A stretch of DNA of 64,000 nt from UBA2965 sp036526135 (lineage in GTDB: Bacteria; Pseudomonadota; Gammaproteobacteria; Pseudomonadales; Azotimanducaceae): assembly GCA_036526135.1 (NCBI GenBank), contig DATCZA010000046.1:164363-228362 (forward strand), read 5' to 3'. The position numbers and the translations under genes were made by a program. The notes beneath the pieces were generated by a model that ran no database searches, was not told the DNA's origin, and saw nothing but the letters and a program-made list of their open reading frames with translations. Below, one piece after another: positions 32,560 through 41,893 of the stretch (position 1 is the first letter of the stretch; the number at the start of each line of letters is the position of its first letter).

Positions 32560-32681
32560 GGCGCGCAAGGTTACCGCGCCGCCGAAGCTACTGCCAGTTC
32601 TCGCGCGGAAGCTGAATTTGCCGCGAATATGCGGTACAACCGGGCTTTCACGCCCCGTGAGCTCAAAGAGGAGGCGAGCCG

Positions 32682-33902
32682 TTGGCTGCACCGCTGGAAG
32701 ATATCACCGTCGTCGCCATCGAGAGCTGGATGGCGGCGCCGAGCGCGAGCGCCCTGCTGGCAGACCTCGGCGCAAACGTGATCAAGGTCGAGCCGCCGAG
32801 CGGCGATCCCATGCGCAATCTCTCGCGCGCGCCCAAGGTCGACGGTCCGCTCAAAGCGCTGGACTGTCAGTTCGACGTGGACAACCGCGGCAAGCGATCG
32901 GTGGCCGTGGACCTGGACACCGACCAGGGCAAGGCCGTCGTGCATCGCCTCGTCGCCCGGGCCGACGTGTTCATGTGCAACCTGCTCATTCATCGGCAGG
33001 AACGTTTCGGGCTCGATCCCGACAGCGTCCTGGCGCTGAACCCGCGCATCGTGCACGCCACGCTGACCGGCTACGGCACCACCGGGCCAGACGCCTGGCG
33101 CCCCGGCTACGACGTGACCGCCTTCTTCGGCCGCTCGGGTCTCTACGATGCCAGCCGCGAGGGCGACGACGGAGACGTGCCCATGGCGCGCCCGGCCCAG
33201 GGCGACCACACCACCGGCCTGGCGCTGCTCGGGGCCATCCTCGCCGCGTTGCGATCGGCCGAGCGCACGGGCGAGGGCCAGGTGGTGGAAACTTCTCTGT
33301 TCGAGACGGCCATCTGGACCCAGGCCTCGGATTTCGGCACCACGGCCATCGACCGTGCCCCCGTGCGTCGGCGTGCGCGTCACAACATGCTCTCCCCGAC
33401 CGCAAACCGCTATCCGTGCGGCGACGGCAAGTGGCTGGTGGTGAACATGCTGGATGCCATGGCGTTCGACCGCTTCTGCCGGGCAATCGGCAGAGAAGAC
33501 TGGCTGGAGGACGAGCGTTTCCGTGAAGCCCGCGGCCGCTACGACCACATGCCCGAGCTGGTTACGGGCATAGATGCGACCTTGGCGACCCGCAGCCGCG
33601 ATGAGTGGGGCCGGATCTTCGACGAAGCCGGCCTGATCTGGGGGCCGGTGCTGACCCTCGACGAGGCCGCCGGCGACGGCCAGGCTCACGCCATCGGCAT
33701 GTTCCCCGAGCTCGAGCACCCGGAGTACGGCACCTACCGGACGGTCAACGCGCCGTTCCGATTCCGATCGGGGGAGGTCAGGCCGAGAGGAACGTCACCG
33801 GGTCCCGGTGAGCACACCAGAGAAGTGCTCGGCGAGATGGATTTCGACGAGGCGGAGATCGACGCGTTGATGGCGGCCGGGGTGTTGCCGACGCACGACT
33901 AG
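32682..33902 (+). CDS. CaiB/BaiF family (class III) CoA transferase
   Basis: A 406-residue class III CoA transferase. The N-terminus PLEDITVVAIESWMAAP, then LADLGANVIKVEPPSGDPMR, RGKRSVAVDLDTDQGK, TGYGTTGPD and the QGDHTTGLALLGAILAAL region containing the catalytic Asp all fit. These enzymes move CoA between carboxylic acids by a covalent thioester. TTG at 32682 is preceded by an AAAGAGGAGG ribosome binding site. It is divergent from the DUF2147 gene, with about 120 bp between them. The acyl substrate cannot be determined. Confidence 0.9.
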   Translation: MAAPLEDITVVAIESWMAAPSASALLADLGANVIKVEPPSGDPMRNLSRAPKVDGPLKALDCQFDVDNRGKRSVAVDLDTDQGKAVVHRLVARADVFMCNLLIHRQERFGLDPDSVLALNPRIVHATLTGYGTTGPDAWRPGYDVTAFFGRSGLYDASREGDDGDVPMARPAQGDHTTGLALLGAILAALRSAERTGEGQVVETSLFETAIWTQASDFGTTAIDRAPVRRRARHNMLSPTANRYPCGDGKWLVVNMLDAMAFDRFCRAIGREDWLEDERFREARGRYDHMPELVTGIDATLATRSRDEWGRIFDEAGLIWGPVLTLDEAAGDGQAHAIGMFPELEHPEYGTYRTVNAPFRFRSGEVRPRGTSPGPGEHTREVLGEMDFDEAEIDALMAAGVLPTHD

Positions 33903-34213
33903 TCCGCAGAGGCGGCTTCCTCGCGGGTGAAGAAGACGTCGTCGCGGACGAACCCGGCGGTGATGCTCGGTTTGAGCGCCAGAATGGCACCGTCGCTCGC
34001 AAATGCGACCGCCCATCGACGAGGGAGCCCGACGATGAGGTGCGCGGGCGCGACCCTGCCGTCGTCGAAGCGCGCCAGCTCCACCTGTCCGGTTTCCTCG
34101 TCGCGGAAGGCCGGGAGGAAACGCATCGAGCGGTTGTTCTGGCTGACACCGTTGGTGCCGGAGAAGGCCTGGTTCTGCTGGCGCAGCGACCTTTGGGTGA
34201 CCGGATGGTTCAT
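33899..34213 (-). CDS. Hypothetical protein (104 aa)
   Basis: I do not recognise this 104-residue protein. An ATG at 34213 has GGAG upstream. The central segment APAHLIVGLPRRWAVAFASDGAILALKPS looks like a small beta-rich fold. It overlaps the last 4 bp of the convergent CoA transferase gene. No signal peptide, membrane helix or cysteine motif. It could be a genuine conserved small protein or a chance frame. Confidence 0.45.
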   Translation of the reverse strand: MNHPVTQRSLRQQNQAFSGTNGVSQNNRSMRFLPAFRDEETGQVELARFDDGRVAPAHLIVGLPRRWAVAFASDGAILALKPSITAGFVRDDVFFTREEAASAD

Positions 34214-34795
34214 GACGACGTGAAGCTCCTACAACTTCCCTGAAGCTCCGCACATGCCAGTCGAGACCTCAGCTGGAATGGCAGTTGCGTTTCAGATTCG
34301 CTCATTCGTTACCTACCGTTTCGTTTAGCATCAACCATGCCAAACTCCAGAATTTCAGCCGAGGCTCCATAACACCCTGTTTTCCATGAACAAATCGTGA
34401 ACGAAACGCCGTAGCAGGACACTTTCGTGTGACGCCGCTTGTCAGTTGCGCGCCCGGCTGCCCCACCGCGCCCGGGGCGCGATGGCGTGCCGCCTGCTCG
34501 AGTTCACATGAACGGCCCGAACCAGTTCCATCCGACGCCAGCTCGCGCATTCGGGGCAACGGGCTAAAGTCATCGTTCCGCGCCACATGCGGCGTGGGTC
34601 TGAACAGCAGATACGGTGGGCCGACCTCCGAAGATGGAGATCGATCATGGCTGCTTCGCGACCCGCGAAGATGCCTTGCGCGACATGCTTGCGCGACATG
34701 GTGGAAACCGGCTTCTAGCCGACGACGTACGTTTCCGCCCGATCTCCCCAGCTTCCCCTTGACTGGCAGGCCGTCCCGGGCACGACGCCGGATTC
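34214..34795. other. Intergenic region without a supported gene; contains a perfect hairpin and a tandem 13-bp repeat
   Basis: About 580 bp with no convincing gene; the 34290-34420 part is relatively A+T-rich. A perfect 7-bp stem with a 3-base loop lies at 34654-34670, and an exact 13-bp tandem repeat (CTTGCGCGACATG) at 34675-34700. There is no T-run to mark a terminator. Several weak open frames cross it but none has a family pattern or ribosome binding site. Confidence 0.45.
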
Positions 34796-35446
34796 CTAAC
34801 CGGCCGCCGCCGCTTCCCCGTAGTTCCTCCGATTGGGAAGGTAGCGGCGGAGAAACCGCTGCAAAGTGCCGGTTGCCCCCCAGTAGATGAGCTGAACGAG
34901 AATGATCAAACCGACGAAGAGGGGAAGGTAGCCCAGATCCGGGCCACCCACGCGGAAGAAGAACACCGCGTTGTAGATCTTCTCCTGCGTCGGGTGGCTT
35001 GCCGTGACGATGCCGATGTAGCCGCCCGCCTGGTCGAACCGATGACTGGCGGTCAGCACCCCGTCGGCCTGTTTCCGGGGCGGCTGGTAGAAGACCGTGC
35101 GCGGCGTCAGATCGCCAAGGGCATGCACGTCATCCCAGTTCGCGAACGTGCCGAGCTCCGTGTCATCGGAGATGATGCGGAAGTCCACCGGCATCTCCTT
35201 CATGAAGTCGTGCATGTACTCGAGCACGAACAGGCTCTCCCCCACCTCGGGAATGTCCTCGCAGAATTCCTCGGATCCCCTGGATTCGGGCTGGTAGCCG
35301 GTGAAGTGGGCGAGAAGGAAGTCCATCTTCAGAACGCACTGGTCCTCCTCGAGCACTACCCCGCCATGACCCGATGCGACCTGGGGCGCCAGCAGCAGGG
35401 CGAGCAGCAGCCCGCTTGGGAGACGAGGAGCGGCCGGTCTGGTCAT
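34796..35446 (-). CDS. Conserved membrane-anchored hypothetical protein
   Basis: A 216-residue protein of unknown function. It begins with a signal peptide (MTRPAAPRLPSGLLLALLLAP, then GHGG), has a periplasmic domain (about 25-170) with FTGYQPESRGSEEFCEDIP and DFRIISDDTELGTF, and ends with one C-terminal membrane helix (LPLFVGLIILVQLIYWGAT) followed by a basic tail. Two Cys in the domain (in EDQCVLKMDF and EEFCEDI) could form a disulfide. It resembles conserved hypothetical proteins next to copper or oxidase genes in my memory, but I cannot support a function. ATG 35446 is the only start giving a signal peptide. Confidence 0.65.
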   Translation of the reverse strand: MTRPAAPRLPSGLLLALLLAPQVASGHGGVVLEEDQCVLKMDFLLAHFTGYQPESRGSEEFCEDIPEVGESLFVLEYMHDFMKEMPVDFRIISDDTELGTFANWDDVHALGDLTPRTVFYQPPRKQADGVLTASHRFDQAGGYIGIVTASHPTQEKIYNAVFFFRVGGPDLGYLPLFVGLIILVQLIYWGATGTLQRFLRRYLPNRRNYGEAAAAG

Positions 35447-35543
35447 TGGGAGCTTGATGCGTTCTTCCTCCGGCGTCTTGCCTGATCGGCTAACTTTGGC
35501 ATACAACAGGCAACGATCCAACGGTGACCAAGGGGCGGCAGAC

Positions 35544-36527
35544 ATGGCCACGATCGCGATTCTCGGGCTCGGCAACTTCGGCACGGCCCTGGCCCGGGTC
35601 TGGCTGCTAGGCGGGCACGACGTCCGCGGATGGACGGTGGAGGAAGACGTGTTCGACGCCATCCGCTCCAAAGGCAGCAACAGCAAATACCTCGACGGCA
35701 TCGACCTCACCGGCCTGCAGGTATCCATGGAGCTTGGCGAGTCGGTCCCCGGGGCGGAGCTCGTGGTGCTCGCCCTGCCCTCCCACGTGGTTCTTCACGT
35801 CGCCGACGACGTCATACCTCTGCTGACGCCGGATCAGGTGGTGCTGGATCTCGCCAAGGGCATCGCCGGCGAGGAGCTCGTTTCCGATGCCATCCAGGCC
35901 AAGCTGGCGGCCGCCGGCAAGACCAACCCGCTCGCGGTGATCACCGGCCCAACCATCGCGCCCGAGCTTGCCAGCGGCGTGCTCACCACGGCGCTCGTGG
36001 CCAGCGAAGACGAATCGCTGGCGAGCCGCCTCGCCGAGCAGCTATCCACCTCGACTTTTTCGCTGAAGGCGGCCAGCGACCCGCGCGGCGCGGAGTTGTG
36101 GGGGGGCTTCAAGAACGTGATCGCGCTGGGCTGCGGAATCGCCGACGGGCTTGACGAGGGAAGCGGCGACAACCTGAAGGCGGCGATCTTCACGGCCGGT
36201 TTTGCCGAAGGTAATCGCCTGCTCACCGCGCTGGGGGCCGCGCCGGAGACGGCGTTTACTCCGGCCGGCATCGGCGATCTTTTCGTCACCGCATCGTCAC
36301 CCCACGGCCGCAACCGGTCCCTGGGCCAGAAGCTGGGCGCCGGGCAAACCCTGGAGGAAGCCATGGCCGGCAGCGTCATGGTCGCGGAGGGCGTTCGCGC
36401 CACGCGAATGTTTGCCGAGCTCGCCGCAGCCCGGAGCGTGACCACGCCGTTCATCGCAGCGCTTACGGACCTCCTCGACGGAAACTGCACCGCGCCCGAC
36501 TGCGTCCGCCGACTGATGGCGATCTGA
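35544..36527 (+). CDS. gpsA: NAD(P)-dependent glycerol-3-phosphate dehydrogenase
   Basis: A 327-residue GpsA-type enzyme that reduces dihydroxyacetone phosphate to sn-glycerol-3-phosphate, the backbone of phospholipids. The dinucleotide motif ILGLGNFGTALA is at the start. LVVLALPSHVV, LDLAKGI, GPTIAPELASG, the ALGCGIADGL catalytic region and TPAGIGDLFVTASSPHGRN follow. Length matches GpsA (about 330). ATG 35544 starts at the conserved MATIAILGLG. It stands alone and is divergent from the membrane-anchored hypothetical gene. The GGFKNV segment includes the catalytic Lys. Confidence is high. Confidence 0.9.
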   Translation: MATIAILGLGNFGTALARVWLLGGHDVRGWTVEEDVFDAIRSKGSNSKYLDGIDLTGLQVSMELGESVPGAELVVLALPSHVVLHVADDVIPLLTPDQVVLDLAKGIAGEELVSDAIQAKLAAAGKTNPLAVITGPTIAPELASGVLTTALVASEDESLASRLAEQLSTSTFSLKAASDPRGAELWGGFKNVIALGCGIADGLDEGSGDNLKAAIFTAGFAEGNRLLTALGAAPETAFTPAGIGDLFVTASSPHGRNRSLGQKLGAGQTLEEAMAGSVMVAEGVRATRMFAELAAARSVTTPFIAALTDLLDGNCTAPDCVRRLMAI

Positions 36528-36622
36528 AGCAGACGGCCCCTCTCGGCAACGGCCAATTGTGGCTGCGGGGTAATCGGGTACCATAGCCGGTCTCATCACA
36601 TCGCAAAGGGGAGGAGCCAAAC

Positions 36623-36922
36623 ATGGCCGCATTCTTCGTCGCTCAGTACACCGTCAACAACCCGGCCCTTTACGCCGAGTACCAGCAGGGCGCCGGGCCT
36701 ACTCTGGCCACCTACGGGGCTGAGCTGGTCTCTTTCGACGTAGGCGCCGAGACCGTCGAGGGCAACCCGCCCGGCCCGCAGACGGTGATCATCAAGTTCG
36801 AATCCACGGACGCCGCCAAAGCCTGGTACAACTCGGCTGAGTATCAGGCCGTGGTCGGCAAGCGCCTGGAAGCCACCGACGGCTTTGCCGTCATCGCTCA
36901 GTCGATGAACGCGGGCGGCTGA
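36623..36922 (+). CDS. DUF1330 domain protein
   Basis: A 99-residue dimeric alpha-beta-barrel protein. MAAFFVAQYTVNNPALYAEY, GPTLATYGAELV and AKAWYNSAEYQAVVGKR match DUF1330. This is a small ferredoxin-like fold protein of unknown role. A GGGGAGGAG site precedes the ATG. It stands between gpsA and a convergent MFS gene, apparently on its own transcript. Confidence 0.85.
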   Translation: MAAFFVAQYTVNNPALYAEYQQGAGPTLATYGAELVSFDVGAETVEGNPPGPQTVIIKFESTDAAKAWYNSAEYQAVVGKRLEATDGFAVIAQSMNAGG

Positions 36923-36955
36923 TCGCGCACCGCACGGCGCGGGGTTGACGGCCGC

Positions 36956-38287
36956 TCAGCCGTCCAGCTCACCGCGCCGTGCCAGATCCCTCTCCAGGTC
37001 CCGACCCGCCATCCAGTAGTACACGGTGGCCACGACGTTGAGCAGCAGCACGCAGATCAGCGCGTAGCGCAGCGAGTCGGTGCCGAGGTCCCCGAAGGCG
37101 TTGAACCCATCGCTGAGGATGCCCGTGACCTGGGGACCCAGCCCAAGACCGATCAGGTTCAGAATGAACAGCAGTATGCTCGAGGCCAGCGCCCTCATGC
37201 GCAGCCCTACCAGTCCCTGGGTCAGCGCGAAAGTGGGGCCGAGATAGTAGGCTCCCAGCAACGTCGGCACGATGGCCACCAGGAACGCCACGCGGTAGTC
37301 GTCGTAGAGGTAAACGACCATCGAGAACGGCACGGAAAGCAGCGTCGCGATCCCCGGCAGCCACACGTACCAGCGGACGTCCCGCCTGGCCATGCGGTCG
37401 CCCATGTAGCCACCGAGAAAGGTGCCCGCCATGCCCGCAAAGCCGAGGTAGAACAGCCACGTTCCGATCTCTCCGGTGCCGAGGCCGTGGCTGCGTATGA
37501 AGAACGCCGGGAACCAGTAGCCCACGCCGTACCCGACGAAGGCGTGGAGCGCGCCGGCCAGCGACAGGTAGCGAAAGCTCTTGAGGGACCAGAGGTAGCG
37601 AAACACGGTCATGACCGGCGGCGCGGCTTCCGAGCTCGCCGTCATGTTGTCCGCAGCGCCTCGCACCGGCTCGCGCACCGTCAGAACCACGAGAAAAGCC
37701 AGCGCCACCCCGGGGAGCCCTACCACGATGAAGGCCGTTCGCCAGTCGAAAGCCTCGTTGATCCAGCCGCCGGCCAGGTTGCCGATCATCGTGCCTACGG
37801 GAATTCCCAAAGCGTAGATGGAGAGCGCCGTGGCGCGAGACGACTCGGGAAACATGTCTGAGATCATGGAGTGCGAGGGCGGGCTGCCCCCCGCCTCCCC
37901 CACCGCCACGCCGATGCGTGCTAGCAGCAGGTGGGCGAAGCTCGAAGCGAGCCCGCAGAGGGCCGTCATCACGCTCCAGATGGCCAGGCAGACGGCCAGC
38001 AGGTTGCGCCGCACGGTCCTGTCGGCCAGGCGGGCGATGGGTATGCCCAGAAACGTGTAAAAGACCGCGAAAGCGATCCCGCCCAGAAAGCCCATCTGGG
38101 TGTCGGACAGAGCCAGATCCTCTTTGATGGCCTGATTGAGGATCCCGAGGATCGACCGGTCGATGAAATTGAAGACGTAGACCACGAACAGCACGCCCAG
38201 GGCATACCAGGAACGCCAGGGCGTCTTGCCGGAGAAACCCTGCGCGGCAGGTGCCCCCGCCGGCTGCTCCTCCACCTGATCAGTCAT
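36956..38287 (-). CDS. MFS transporter (spinster-like)
   Basis: A 443-residue Major Facilitator with 12 helices. It shows WYALGVLFVVYVFNFIDRSILGIL, the A-motif GIPIARLADRTVRRN between helices 2 and 3, and GEAGGSPPSHSMISDMFP in helix 5. The layout is that of spinster-type transporters, which in eukaryotes export sphingosine phosphate; bacterial members move diverse lipophilic or acidic solutes. The start at 38287 (MTDQVEEQ) overlaps the upstream DUF2238 gene by 8 bp, so the two are co-expressed. Substrate not known. Another spinster-like MFS is at 54128. Confidence 0.85.
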   Translation of the reverse strand: MTDQVEEQPAGAPAAQGFSGKTPWRSWYALGVLFVVYVFNFIDRSILGILNQAIKEDLALSDTQMGFLGGIAFAVFYTFLGIPIARLADRTVRRNLLAVCLAIWSVMTALCGLASSFAHLLLARIGVAVGEAGGSPPSHSMISDMFPESSRATALSIYALGIPVGTMIGNLAGGWINEAFDWRTAFIVVGLPGVALAFLVVLTVREPVRGAADNMTASSEAAPPVMTVFRYLWSLKSFRYLSLAGALHAFVGYGVGYWFPAFFIRSHGLGTGEIGTWLFYLGFAGMAGTFLGGYMGDRMARRDVRWYVWLPGIATLLSVPFSMVVYLYDDYRVAFLVAIVPTLLGAYYLGPTFALTQGLVGLRMRALASSILLFILNLIGLGLGPQVTGILSDGFNAFGDLGTDSLRYALICVLLLNVVATVYYWMAGRDLERDLARRGELDG

Positions 38288-38915
38288 GGTTTCCTGCGAG
38301 ACCCTGTTCCAGCAGCTGCCGGTCGTGGTAGCGCGCAAGCAGGACGAGCGCCAGCACGGCGCCGAGCAACGCCCACCCCATGTCGGACTGGGTATCCCAC
38401 ACGTAACCCTGGGTGCCGAGAAACGACTCTGCGGCCTGCTCGCTCAAGAGCGCGACCCACCACTCGATCAGCTCGTAGAAGGCGCTGATCCCAAGGCACA
38501 GCGAGACGACGAAAAGGTTGAGCCAGCCGCCACGCTCCAGGGGGGAAAGCCTAAGCAGAACCTCCCGCGCGACGATGGCGGGCACGAACCCCTGAGCCAG
38601 GTGCCCGAGCTTGTCGTAGTTGTTGCGCGTGAATCCCAGCGGTTCCCGCAGGAGATCGAACAGGGGCACCTCGGCGTACGTGTAGTGCCCTCCCACGATG
38701 AGTATCAGCGCATGGACGAGAATCAGCCCGTACGTCAGCCGGGTGAGGGGAAAGCGCCGCCGCGTGAGAAAGATGATGAGCGCCCCCGCGACCGCCGGCG
38801 AGACCTCCAGGACCCATACCTCGTAATCCTTCGGGTTCACAGCCGACCAGAGCAGAACCGCCAGAAACGGGGCCGCCCAGAGCACGATGCCCCGCTGCGA
38901 TGGGTAGTCGGCCAA
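38280..38915 (-). CDS. DUF2238 family membrane protein (YjdF-like)
   Basis: A 211-residue integral membrane protein with about six helices. LTRLTYGLILVHALILIVGGHYTYAEVP and NNYDKLGHLAQGFVPAIVAREVLLR carry the conserved His and Asp pattern of DUF2238, and WDTQSDMGWALLGAVLALVLL is the last helix. Function is unknown; I do not assign a role. It is upstream of and overlaps the MFS gene by 8 bp, suggesting a bicistronic operon starting near 38915. Confidence 0.85.
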   Translation of the reverse strand: MADYPSQRGIVLWAAPFLAVLLWSAVNPKDYEVWVLEVSPAVAGALIIFLTRRRFPLTRLTYGLILVHALILIVGGHYTYAEVPLFDLLREPLGFTRNNYDKLGHLAQGFVPAIVAREVLLRLSPLERGGWLNLFVVSLCLGISAFYELIEWWVALLSEQAAESFLGTQGYVWDTQSDMGWALLGAVLALVLLARYHDRQLLEQGLAGNHD

Positions 38916-38964
38916 CTACAACCTCATACGAGTGAGCTAGAATCCGCAAGATACAAGAGAAACG

Positions 38965-38983
38965 GCCCGGCGGTAAGCCGGGC
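38965..38983 (+). other. Short hairpin upstream of the ThDP enzyme gene
   Basis: A perfect 7-bp stem (GCCCGGC/GCCGGGC) with a 5-base loop lies about 25 bp before the start codon. There is no T-tract, so it is not a standard terminator. It could be a 5' leader structure or chance. Confidence 0.4.
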
Positions 38984-39008
38984 GCCAGCCAGGATGGGAG
39001 GTGACCAG

Positions 39009-40640
39009 GTGAAAGTTGCTCAGGCCATTGCCAAAGCGCTCAAGGCCGAGGGCGTGGAGGTGCTGTTCGCATATCCGGTGAACCCGATCGTCGAGGCGGC
39101 GGCGGCGGAGGACATCCGCACGGTCATCGTCCGTCAGGAGCGGGTGGGGCTGCACATGGCGGACGCCTACTCACGCCTGTCGTCAGGAGACAGGATCGGC
39201 GTGTTCGCGATGCAGCACGGGCCCGGCGCCGAGAACGCCTTTGGCGGCGTCGCCCAGGCCTACTCGGAATCGGTGCCGATCCTGGTGCTACCCGCGGGCT
39301 ATCACCGCCGCATCGCCAACTACTATCCCAATTTCAGCTCGACGCTGAACATGCGCAACATCACCAAGTGGGCCGAGCCCCTGACCATGGGCAAAGCGGT
39401 CCCCGAGGTGATGCGCCGCGCCTTCTTCCAGCTGCGCAACGGAAGACCCGGCCCCGTGCTCGTCGAAATTCCCGTGGACGTGTTCCGGGAGGACGTACCC
39501 GATGACTGGCACCACACGCCGAGCTTCAAAACCCGCAGCGCGCCGGACCCCGACGCCGTCGCCACGGCAGCGGAGGTGCTGGCCAAGGCCGAAAGGCCCG
39601 TCATCTACGCAGGTCAGGGCGTTCACTACGCCAAGGCCTGGGCGGAGCTCAAAGCGCTCGCCGAGACCTGGAACATTCCGGTAACCACCAGCATCGAGGG
39701 CAAGAGCGCGTTCCCCGAGAACCACCCCCTCTCGCTGGGCTCCGGCGGCAGGGCCAACCCGCGGCCCGTGAAAGCGTTTCTCAACGAAGCCGACGTGATT
39801 CTGGGAATCGGCTGCAGCTTCGCCCTCACGGGCTTCGGCGTGCCGATGCCCGCGGGCAGAACCATCATTCACGCCACCCTGGACCCCATGGATCTCAACA
39901 AGGACGTGCCCGCGCAGCACGGGCTCATCGGCGACGCCGCGTTGACCCTGCGCGCGCTCAGCCAGGCCATGGACGGCAAGGACCGCAGCCCCGCGGAAGC
40001 GCGCGCCGGCGTGAGCGGGCGCATTGCGGCCATACGGGAGGAGTGGCTGGGCGAGTGGATGCCGAAGCTCACCAACGACGAGGCCCCCATCAACCCCTAC
40101 CGGGTGCTGTGGGAGCTCAACCAGATGGTGGACAAAGACAACACGGTGATCACCCACGACGCGGGCAGCCCCAGAGACCAGACCACGCCCTTCTGGGAAT
40201 GTACGACCCCGCTGAGCTATATCGGATGGGGCAAGACCACCCAGCTCGGCTACGGCCTTGGCCTGGCTATGGGAGCCAAGCTCGCGTGCCCCGAAAAGCT
40301 GTGCATCAACGTCTGGGGCGACGCGGCCATCGGCTTCACCGGCATGGACTTCGAAACCGCGGTGCGCGAACGGATTCCCATACTCTCCATACTGTTCAAC
40401 AACTTCTCCATGGCCATCGAGATTCCCATCATGCAGATCAGCCAGGCGAAGTACGGCGCCACCGACATCAGCGGCAACTACGCGGACATGGCCAAGGCCT
40501 TCGGCGGCTACGGCGAGCGGATTACCGATCCCGGGGACATCAGGGCTGCCCTGGAACGCGGCATCGAGGCGACCCGAGCAGGCAGCCCGGCGCTGCTCGA
40601 GTTCATCACAGACAAGGAAATCACCGTCTCCAACGAGTAG
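39009..40640 (+). CDS. Thiamine diphosphate-dependent enzyme (acetolactate synthase-like)
   Basis: A 543-residue ThDP enzyme with three domains. The pyrimidine domain has FAYPVNPIVEAAA and RQERVGLHMADAYSR with the catalytic Glu. The central domain has PVIYAGQGVHYAK and ADVILGIGCSFA. The PP domain has the cofactor motif WGDAAIGF ending in FNNFSM; the motif is GDA rather than GDG, with 24 residues before NN. It would decarboxylate or ligate 2-oxoacids. GTG 39009 is preceded by a GGGAGGTGA ribosome binding site; ATG 38994 would overlap that site. Its precise reaction (acetolactate, oxalyl-CoA, sulfo-type or other) is unknown. Confidence 0.85.
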   Translation: MKVAQAIAKALKAEGVEVLFAYPVNPIVEAAAAEDIRTVIVRQERVGLHMADAYSRLSSGDRIGVFAMQHGPGAENAFGGVAQAYSESVPILVLPAGYHRRIANYYPNFSSTLNMRNITKWAEPLTMGKAVPEVMRRAFFQLRNGRPGPVLVEIPVDVFREDVPDDWHHTPSFKTRSAPDPDAVATAAEVLAKAERPVIYAGQGVHYAKAWAELKALAETWNIPVTTSIEGKSAFPENHPLSLGSGGRANPRPVKAFLNEADVILGIGCSFALTGFGVPMPAGRTIIHATLDPMDLNKDVPAQHGLIGDAALTLRALSQAMDGKDRSPAEARAGVSGRIAAIREEWLGEWMPKLTNDEAPINPYRVLWELNQMVDKDNTVITHDAGSPRDQTTPFWECTTPLSYIGWGKTTQLGYGLGLAMGAKLACPEKLCINVWGDAAIGFTGMDFETAVRERIPILSILFNNFSMAIEIPIMQISQAKYGATDISGNYADMAKAFGGYGERITDPGDIRAALERGIEATRAGSPALLEFITDKEITVSNE

Positions 40641-40657
40641 GCGCGTCGCAGCCCGGG

Positions 40658-41890
40658 TCAATCCGCGGCGTGCATGAGCGGCTCTTCGTCGAGGTCGCTG
40701 CCGCGTTGGCGCTCGACCAGCCAAAGCCGCGACGTGGTGAAGATCAGCAGCTGCACCACGGCCATCCCGATGACGGGCACGAGCACGGCGTTCCGGGCGC
40801 CGAGCACACCCACGCACCAGCCGAGGAAAGCCGATCCGAACGGCATGCCGCCCATGAGCCCGAGGGAATAGACCGACATGAGCCGGGCGCGGTGACTTGG
40901 AGGAGACGCTTCCTGAACGATGGACCGGGACATGGTCATGCTGACCCCGCCGCAGGTGCCCCACAGATAGATGACGGCATAGAAACCCCAAAGCGGCAGC
41001 TCGAAGTGCAGCAACGAAAGCACGCAGACGCCGAAGACGCCCCACAGGCCCAGCGCGCGTCCGGGACGATCGATGCCACCGCGCCGTCGCAGGAAGAACA
41101 CCACCGTGCACGTGCCGAGCATGTTCGCCGCAAACGCCCCGGCGATGCCTCCGGCGCCGCCTCCGTACAGATCGCGGACCATCAGCGGGAGAATCACGAG
41201 GTAGGCGCCCGCGAAGAAGACGCCCTGGGCGAAGGTGAGCAGAACGGCCGGCCGGATCGCCTCCGAGCGCCAGGCCATGACGATGCCCTCCCCGATCTCG
41301 CGCAGCGCCGGGCGCCGCTCCCGAGCACTCCCCATGGGCAGGAGCGGTATTTTCGAGGTTGCCACCGCCGCCGCGCCCATCAGCAGCGCCTGGACGAGGA
41401 AGAGCCAGAGCGGGCCCAGCGAATCGGCCGTCGAGCCAAGGGAGAACCCGATGATCTGCACGCCGAACTGAACCCCGATGGCCAGCGTCACCACACCCTG
41501 AACGTCGCCGCCCGCCACGCGGTTGAGCAGAGCATCGCGCGCGGGCTGCGCAAACGCTCCGAACGAACCGCCGATCACGGCCCAGCCGAGCAGCACCTCG
41601 TAGACGATGAGATCGGCCTGAACCAGCACCGCCATCGCCAGAGGGGGCCCGATCATGCCCAGGTGCAGGCCGACCAGAAGGCGCCGCTGGTCGAAGCGGT
41701 CGCCAACGAGCCCGCCCCACAGAATCAGCAACAGCATCGGCAGCTGCAGCGACATCTGGGCGATGCCGACCCGGGCCGGCGATTCCTGCAGGTACACGGC
41801 CACGAGCCACGGGAACAGGACCATCTGAATGCCACCGGGCACGAGAAACAACCCGGTGCTGAGCAGATACCACCGCAGGCCGCGATCCAT
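40658..41890 (-). CDS. MFS transporter (EntS-like, DHA3 family)
   Basis: A 410-residue Major Facilitator. The N-terminus RWYLLSTGLFLVPGGIQMVLFPWL and the motif GGLVGDRFDQRRL between helices 2 and 3 are typical; about 12 membrane helices. EntS-like members export siderophores or drugs. It is 3 bp after the GltS-like transporter in the same operon and converges with the ThDP gene. Substrate unknown. Confidence 0.85.
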   Translation of the reverse strand: MDRGLRWYLLSTGLFLVPGGIQMVLFPWLVAVYLQESPARVGIAQMSLQLPMLLLILWGGLVGDRFDQRRLLVGLHLGMIGPPLAMAVLVQADLIVYEVLLGWAVIGGSFGAFAQPARDALLNRVAGGDVQGVVTLAIGVQFGVQIIGFSLGSTADSLGPLWLFLVQALLMGAAAVATSKIPLLPMGSARERRPALREIGEGIVMAWRSEAIRPAVLLTFAQGVFFAGAYLVILPLMVRDLYGGGAGGIAGAFAANMLGTCTVVFFLRRRGGIDRPGRALGLWGVFGVCVLSLLHFELPLWGFYAVIYLWGTCGGVSMTMSRSIVQEASPPSHRARLMSVYSLGLMGGMPFGSAFLGWCVGVLGARNAVLVPVIGMAVVQLLIFTTSRLWLVERQRGSDLDEEPLMHAAD

Positions 41891-41893
41891 GGG

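Noticed and set aside
38965..38983. Hairpin as a rho-independent terminator
   Set aside because: No T-run follows, and the upstream gene on the + strand is absent.
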